NCBI GenBank assembly: GCA_019038645.1
Contig: JAHOYT010000036.1
Span: forward strand, 62,001-126,000
Direction: 5' to 3'
DNA from: Bacteroidales bacterium
Lineage (GTDB): Bacteria > Bacteroidota > Bacteroidia > Bacteroidales > UBA12077
DNA length: 64,000 nucleotides
Positions 59,034 to 64,000 of the stretch are shown piece after piece; position 1 is the stretch's first letter, and the number at the start of each line of letters is the position of its first letter. The position numbers were made by a program, and so were the translations under genes. The notes below the pieces were generated by a model. The model did not search any database, had not been told where the DNA came from, and worked only from the letters and a program-made list of their open reading frames with translations.

Positions 59034-60272
59034 TTATATTTTAGATAAATAGTAAAGAGTGGATGAATTTTTTGTGCTGAACATTTTAGAAGCTACCTGT
59101 TTTAAATCTTCTTTCGTTACACTTCGGTACTTCTCAACTTCTTGATTAATACTATCAGCATTGCCCAAAAGCTCATGATAAGCCAATTCCATAGCTTTGT
59201 TTAATGCACTTAGCTGTCCGAATTGGTGTACTGATTCAAACTTATTCTTTACTTTCTCTATTTCGTAATCATCTATAATACTGGTAGATATTTGATTAAG
59301 TTCTTCATTAATGGCTTTATCTGCATCATCCATTTTTACATTGTTCATTAGTTTACCAGTAACAATAAAAAGACCTGCATCAATATCACCGGTAATGTAT
59401 GCGTTAATATCGCTAAACAATTTTTTATTTTTAACTAAGTTCTGATATAATCTCGATGATTTTCCATTTGACAAAACATCAGAAATTAAATCCGCTACAT
59501 AATATTCTTTTTCCATTTTGGAGCTCATGTGAAATGCTTTATAAATAGCATCAAAAGGCACATTTCGTTCAATTGTTTGTGTTCTGGCTTCATTTTGTTC
59601 CGGTTCCTGTGGAATATTTCTTAAAGCAATTTCCTGTTTTTCTATTGGGCCAAACCATTTTTCTGACAGTTGTTTAATTTCCTTTGTAGTAACATTTCCT
59701 GCAATACTTAAAATAGCATTATTAGGTGCATAGTGATGATTAAAAAAATCCTTTACATCATCTAAACCTGCATTTTTAATATGTGAAATTTCTTTGCCTA
59801 TTGTTGCCCATTGGTAAGGGTGAACTTTATAGGACAATGGTTTTAAAAGTAATGATGAGTCTCCATAAGGTTGGTTTAAATATCTCTGGTTAAATTCTTC
59901 AATAACAACGTTCTTTTGAATTTCTAGTTTTTGTTCTGAAAAATCCAGTCCCGACATCCTGTCTGATTCCAGCCAGAAAGCGGTTTCAATATTTTCTTTG
60001 GGTAGTGTAATGTAATAATTAGTTATATCGTTTGTAGTAAAAGCATTGTTTTCTCCACCAGCCAGTTGTAATGGCTTGTCATACGAAGGAATATTAACGC
60101 TTCCTTCAAACATTAAATGCTCGAATAAATGAGCAAAACCTGTCTTTTCAGGATTTTCGTCTCTTGCGCCAACATTATACAAAATATTAAATGCAACTAA
60201 AGTTGTTGATGGATCATTATGCACTATAACTTTTAATCCATTTTTTAGCGTAAACTTTTCGAATTCTATCAT
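59034..60272 (-). CDS. M16B zinc peptidase, catalytic subunit
   Basis: GFAHLFEHLMFEGSVN (HxxEH) and downstream Glu region. Confidence 0.93.
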   Translation of the reverse strand: MIEFEKFTLKNGLKVIVHNDPSTTLVAFNILYNVGARDENPEKTGFAHLFEHLMFEGSVNIPSYDKPLQLAGGENNAFTTNDITNYYITLPKENIETAFWLESDRMSGLDFSEQKLEIQKNVVIEEFNQRYLNQPYGDSSLLLKPLSYKVHPYQWATIGKEISHIKNAGLDDVKDFFNHHYAPNNAILSIAGNVTTKEIKQLSEKWFGPIEKQEIALRNIPQEPEQNEARTQTIERNVPFDAIYKAFHMSSKMEKEYYVADLISDVLSNGKSSRLYQNLVKNKKLFSDINAYITGDIDAGLFIVTGKLMNNVKMDDADKAINEELNQISTSIIDDYEIEKVKNKFESVHQFGQLSALNKAMELAYHELLGNADSINQEVEKYRSVTKEDLKQVASKMFSTKNSSTLYYLSKI

Positions 60273-60419
60273 CAGCAGATTTTATAAAACTATTGCAAAC
60301 ATAAATAATTAACTAATATGATATGACTTGTAAGTATAAATGTTAATTAATTATAGGATATTAAAAAAAAATCTGTTTTTTTACATTCTTGTTAAAAAAT
60401 TAAAGAACCAAAATAAAAC

Positions 60420-62198
60420 ATGGCTGTAATTTCATCATTGATAAAACGTTTGCTGATTTGGCGTGTCAGGAAAATTGATGATAAAAAATTTATGATGTTT
60501 TTAAGTGTAATGGTTGGTATAATTGTTGGTTTTGCCGCAGTGATTATTAAAAATTCTGTACATTTTATTCAAAGCCTGCTTACCGAGAATGCTGGTCAGC
60601 AATATCATAACTACATGTATTTTGCATATCCGGCCATTGGTATTTTACTGGTTTATGTTTTTACAAAACATATCTTAAAAAAACCTGTTGGACATGGTAT
60701 TCCAACAACACTTTATGCTATCTCCAAGGACAATGGAAAAATAAAACAGCACAACATGTTTTCTTCCATTATTACAAGTGCATTAACTGTTGGCTTTGGA
60801 GGTTCTGTTGGTCTTGAGGGTCCTACAGTTGCAACAGGTGCAGCCTGGGGCTCAAATATCGGGCGCTTTTTTCATTTAAATTACAGACAGGTATTATTAC
60901 TTCTGACTTGTGCGGGAGCCGGAGCCATGTCTGCTATTTTTAAAGCACCTATCGCTGCAATCGTTTTTGTTTTGGAAGTATTAATGCTTGATTTAACTAT
61001 AGCTTCACTTTTACCATTACTGTTTGCATCTGTTACAGCCGCAATCACTTCGTACCTTTTTTTAGGAATGGATGTTTTGTATCCGATTGAAATAACGGAG
61101 AAATTTAATATCAGTTTTATTCCATACTATATTTTATTAGGAATTCTTGCAGGATTAGTTTCAGTTTATTTTACAAGGATTTATAAATTTTTACAGGAAT
61201 GGTTCGATAAACAAAAAAATAGTTTTTTTAAATGGTTTATTGGAGGTTCAACGTTAGGATTATTGATATTCTTATTTCCTTCGTTGTATGGTGAAGGCTA
61301 TGAGGCAATTAACGGATGCTTGCATGGTACAAATGAACACTTATTTAATAATAGTTTGTTTTACAATCTGAAAGATAATATGTTCTGGGTTTTTACCATT
61401 TTTGCTTTAGTTATTATTTTTAAGGCAATAGCCACTTCTGTTACGTTTGGAGCGGGTGGTGTTGGTGGAATTTTTGCTCCGACTTTATTTATTGGTGCCA
61501 ATACAGGTTTATTATTTGCACAGGTGCTTAACTATCTTGGATTTAAAGAATTACCGTATAGTAATTTTGCATTGGTAGGAATGGTTGGATTAATTGCAGG
61601 CGTTTTACATGCGCCACTTACAGCAATATTTTTAATAGCAGAAATTACCGGTGGCTATAGTTTAATTCTGCCTTTAATGATTGGTGCCAGTGTTTCTTTT
61701 GCTACAACGCGTTTATTCGATAAATACTCGGTTTACACCTATCAGTTAGCTCGTAGAGGAGAATTGTTTACACATGATAAAGATAAGGTTGTTCTTTCAA
61801 TCTTAAAAGTTACTAAACTTATAGAAACAGACTTTTTAACCATATGTGAGGAAGCAACATTAGGAGATCTGGTTAAAGTAATTGCCAAATCGAAAAGAAA
61901 TATAGTTCCTGTAATTAATGAAGAAAAAACGCTTTTAGGTATTGTCTTTATTAATGATATTCGCGATATAATGTTTAAACGCGAAATGTATGATTCGGTT
62001 TATGTTAATGAGCTAATGTATATGCCAACACCAATTGTTTCGCCTGAAGAATCGATGGAAGATGTTGCGAAAAAGTTCAAAGAAACCAATAATTATAACC
62101 TTCCTGTTGTTGATAATGGTAAGTATGTAGGTTTTGTCAGCCGTGCAAATGTATTTTCAGCTTATCGTAATTTGTTAAAAAAATTCTCCGAAGATTAA
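60420..62198 (+). CDS. ClC-family chloride channel/transporter with CBS domains, copy 1
   Basis: GHGIP, GGSVGLEGPTV, GVGGIFAPTLFIGA, C-terminal CBS pair. Confidence 0.94.
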   Translation: MAVISSLIKRLLIWRVRKIDDKKFMMFLSVMVGIIVGFAAVIIKNSVHFIQSLLTENAGQQYHNYMYFAYPAIGILLVYVFTKHILKKPVGHGIPTTLYAISKDNGKIKQHNMFSSIITSALTVGFGGSVGLEGPTVATGAAWGSNIGRFFHLNYRQVLLLLTCAGAGAMSAIFKAPIAAIVFVLEVLMLDLTIASLLPLLFASVTAAITSYLFLGMDVLYPIEITEKFNISFIPYYILLGILAGLVSVYFTRIYKFLQEWFDKQKNSFFKWFIGGSTLGLLIFLFPSLYGEGYEAINGCLHGTNEHLFNNSLFYNLKDNMFWVFTIFALVIIFKAIATSVTFGAGGVGGIFAPTLFIGANTGLLFAQVLNYLGFKELPYSNFALVGMVGLIAGVLHAPLTAIFLIAEITGGYSLILPLMIGASVSFATTRLFDKYSVYTYQLARRGELFTHDKDKVVLSILKVTKLIETDFLTICEEATLGDLVKVIAKSKRNIVPVINEEKTLLGIVFINDIRDIMFKREMYDSVYVNELMYMPTPIVSPEESMEDVAKKFKETNNYNLPVVDNGKYVGFVSRANVFSAYRNLLKKFSED

Positions 62199-62267
62199 AA
62201 ATTTATCTGATAACTGATTATTAAATACATCATTTGATTACTTTTGCAAAGTGATTAAAAAAATTTA

Positions 62268-64000
62268 ATGCTCTCTTTCATAAATTTAAAAAGGCAACGA
62301 TTTTCCCGCAGAATCCTTATTTGGCGAAATAAAAAAATAAGCGAACGTAAGTTTGTTCTTATTTTAAGCTTTGTTGTTGGTATTTTAAGTGGCCTAGCCG
62401 CTGTTCTTTTAAAATCTACTGTGCACCATACTCATCATTTCCTGACGAACGGATTTGAAGAGGGATTTAATTTTACTTTTTTAATTTTTCCTTTTATAGG
62501 AATTATCTTAACCGTGCTATATGTAAAATTTTTTGTCAAAGATAAAATTGGCCATGGTGTTTCGCGTATTTTATATGCTATTTCAAAAAATAACGGACGA
62601 ATAAAGGCTCATAATAATTACTCATCAATTGTGGCAAGTACACTTACAATAGGTTTCGGTGGATCAGTGGGAGCTGAGGCACCTATTGTTTTAACAGGGG
62701 CGTCTATTGGATCAACTCTTGGACATTATTTCAGGTTAAACTTTAAATCTATTGCATTATTAGTAGCTTGTGGAGCCGCAGGAGCCATCGGCGGCATTTT
62801 TAAAGCTCCCATAGCAGGCATGATATTCACGTTAGAAGTTTTAATGTTAGACTTAACTTTAACTTCAATAGTTCCATTATTGATTTCTTCGGTAACAGGT
62901 GCAACTGTTGCATATTTTCTGATGGGTGAAGGTGTTGTTTTATCAGTTGCTAATACACAAAATTTTGAATTAAATTTTATACCTTTTTATATTTTACTTG
63001 GATTAATCTCAGGTTTGATTTCTTTCTATTTTACCAAAACTACAATGCAAATTGAATCTAAATTAAACAAGGTGAAAAATACTTTTGTGAAGATTTTAAT
63101 TGGTGGAACTGTTTTGGCAGGATTAATATTTATATTCCCATCACTTTATGGTGAGGGGACTCAAACTCTACAGTCATTATTAAATGGAAATACAGACGGA
63201 TTGCCGACAGATAAAATCTTTTCATTTGTTATGCAGAACAACTGGTATATATTAATTTACCTTGGTATGTTGCTTTTGTTTAAAGTTGTTGCAATGGCTT
63301 TTACTAACGGGAGTGGAGGAGTTGGAGGTATTTTTGGTCCTACATTGTTTGTGGGAGGAGTTACGGGTTATTGGCTTTCTAATTTCATCAATTCGTTTGG
63401 TTTTGTAAAATTGCCCGAAGGTAATTTTGCTCTTGTTGGAATGGCTGGTTTAATGGCAGGAGTTATGCATGCTCCCTTAACAGCAATATTTCTAATTGCA
63501 GAAATAACTGGTGGTTATAGTTTGTTTATTCCTTTAATGATTACATCAACAATAGCTTATATTACAATTCTTTGGTTTACTAAACATTCAATTTATACTC
63601 ATAGGTTAGCTGAGCGGGGTGAGCTGCTTACACATCATAAGGATGAAGTTGTACTAACTTTAATGAAACTGGATAGCGTTATCGAAAAAGATTTTGTTAC
63701 GGTAAGTATTGATGATTCTCTGGGTCAATTGATAAAAGCTGTATCAAAATCGAAAAGAAATATTTTCCCTGTATTAAATAACGAAGATGAATTAGTTGGC
63801 ATCGTGCTTCTTGATAATATAAGAGAAGTTATGTTCCAGCGCGATAAATATGAAGAAATTTTGGTCTCAGATGTTATGATATCACCGCCCGAAATAGTTG
63901 ATGTTAAGGATAACATGGATATTGTAATGAAAAAGTTTAATTCCAGTGGCGCGTGGAATTTACCTGTTATGAAAGAAGGAAAATATACAGGGTTTGTTTC
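62268..64000 (+). CDS. ClC-family chloride channel/transporter with CBS domains, copy 2 (truncated by window end)
   Basis: Open frame from ATG 62268 (MLSFINLKRQRFSRRILIWRNKKISERKFV...), GGSVGAEGPIV, GVGGIFGPTLFVGG; absent from the ORF track because it runs off the edge. Confidence 0.93.
   Translation, partial: MLSFINLKRQRFSRRILIWRNKKISERKFVLILSFVVGILSGLAAVLLKSTVHHTHHFLTNGFEEGFNFTFLIFPFIGIILTVLYVKFFVKDKIGHGVSRILYAISKNNGRIKAHNNYSSIVASTLTIGFGGSVGAEAPIVLTGASIGSTLGHYFRLNFKSIALLVACGAAGAIGGIFKAPIAGMIFTLEVLMLDLTLTSIVPLLISSVTGATVAYFLMGEGVVLSVANTQNFELNFIPFYILLGLISGLISFYFTKTTMQIESKLNKVKNTFVKILIGGTVLAGLIFIFPSLYGEGTQTLQSLLNGNTDGLPTDKIFSFVMQNNWYILIYLGMLLLFKVVAMAFTNGSGGVGGIFGPTLFVGGVTGYWLSNFINSFGFVKLPEGNFALVGMAGLMAGVMHAPLTAIFLIAEITGGYSLFIPLMITSTIAYITILWFTKHSIYTHRLAERGELLTHHKDEVVLTLMKLDSVIEKDFVTVSIDDSLGQLIKAVSKSKRNIFPVLNNEDELVGIVLLDNIREVMFQRDKYEEILVSDVMISPPEIVDVKDNMDIVMKKFNSSGAWNLPVMKEGKYTGFV

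Noticed and set aside
63725-63916. 63-aa minus-strand ORF at the window end
   Set aside because: Antisense to the truncated second ClC gene, whose CBS region is clearly coding on the plus strand.
1-64000. CRISPR arrays, prophage, integrases or IS transposases
   Set aside because: No regularly spaced repeats, phage structural genes or transposase ORFs seen; only the small non-coding inverted-repeat elements.

Overview
This 64 kb window is an AT-rich chromosomal segment that looks like Bacteroidetes (Bacteroidota). Supporting signs are a gliding/T9SS type B C-terminal domain, a reg_prop/Y_Y_Y sensor, DUF4831, DUF3667, a START-like protein and a TAnnTTTG-type promoter. Most of it is housekeeping: ribBA, fmt, ilvE, pfkA, purA, fur, spoT/rel, cdd, nnr, peptidases and transporters, plus one tRNA(CAU). 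I found no CRISPR array, prophage or IS transposase. The best candidate for an under-described system is a Sia-type partner-switching locus (4229-10014). It has two SpoIIE/PP2C phosphatases, a SiaB-like kinase and a SiaC-like phosphoprotein in one operon. It is divergent from a REC-PAS-class III nucleotide cyclase that carries adenylate-cyclase signature residues and an Asn at the receiver phosphoacceptor position. This cyclase could replace the SiaD diguanylate cyclase of the characterised Pseudomonas system. Other notable items: tandem palindromic candidate enhancer sites and a near-consensus -24/-12 promoter between an FtsX permease and a sigma54 regulator; a decayed FtsX C-terminal relic just past the histidine kinase; and two related 130-140 bp MITE-like inverted-repeat elements. 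All calls come from reading motifs and the supplied ORFs; no database search was run.
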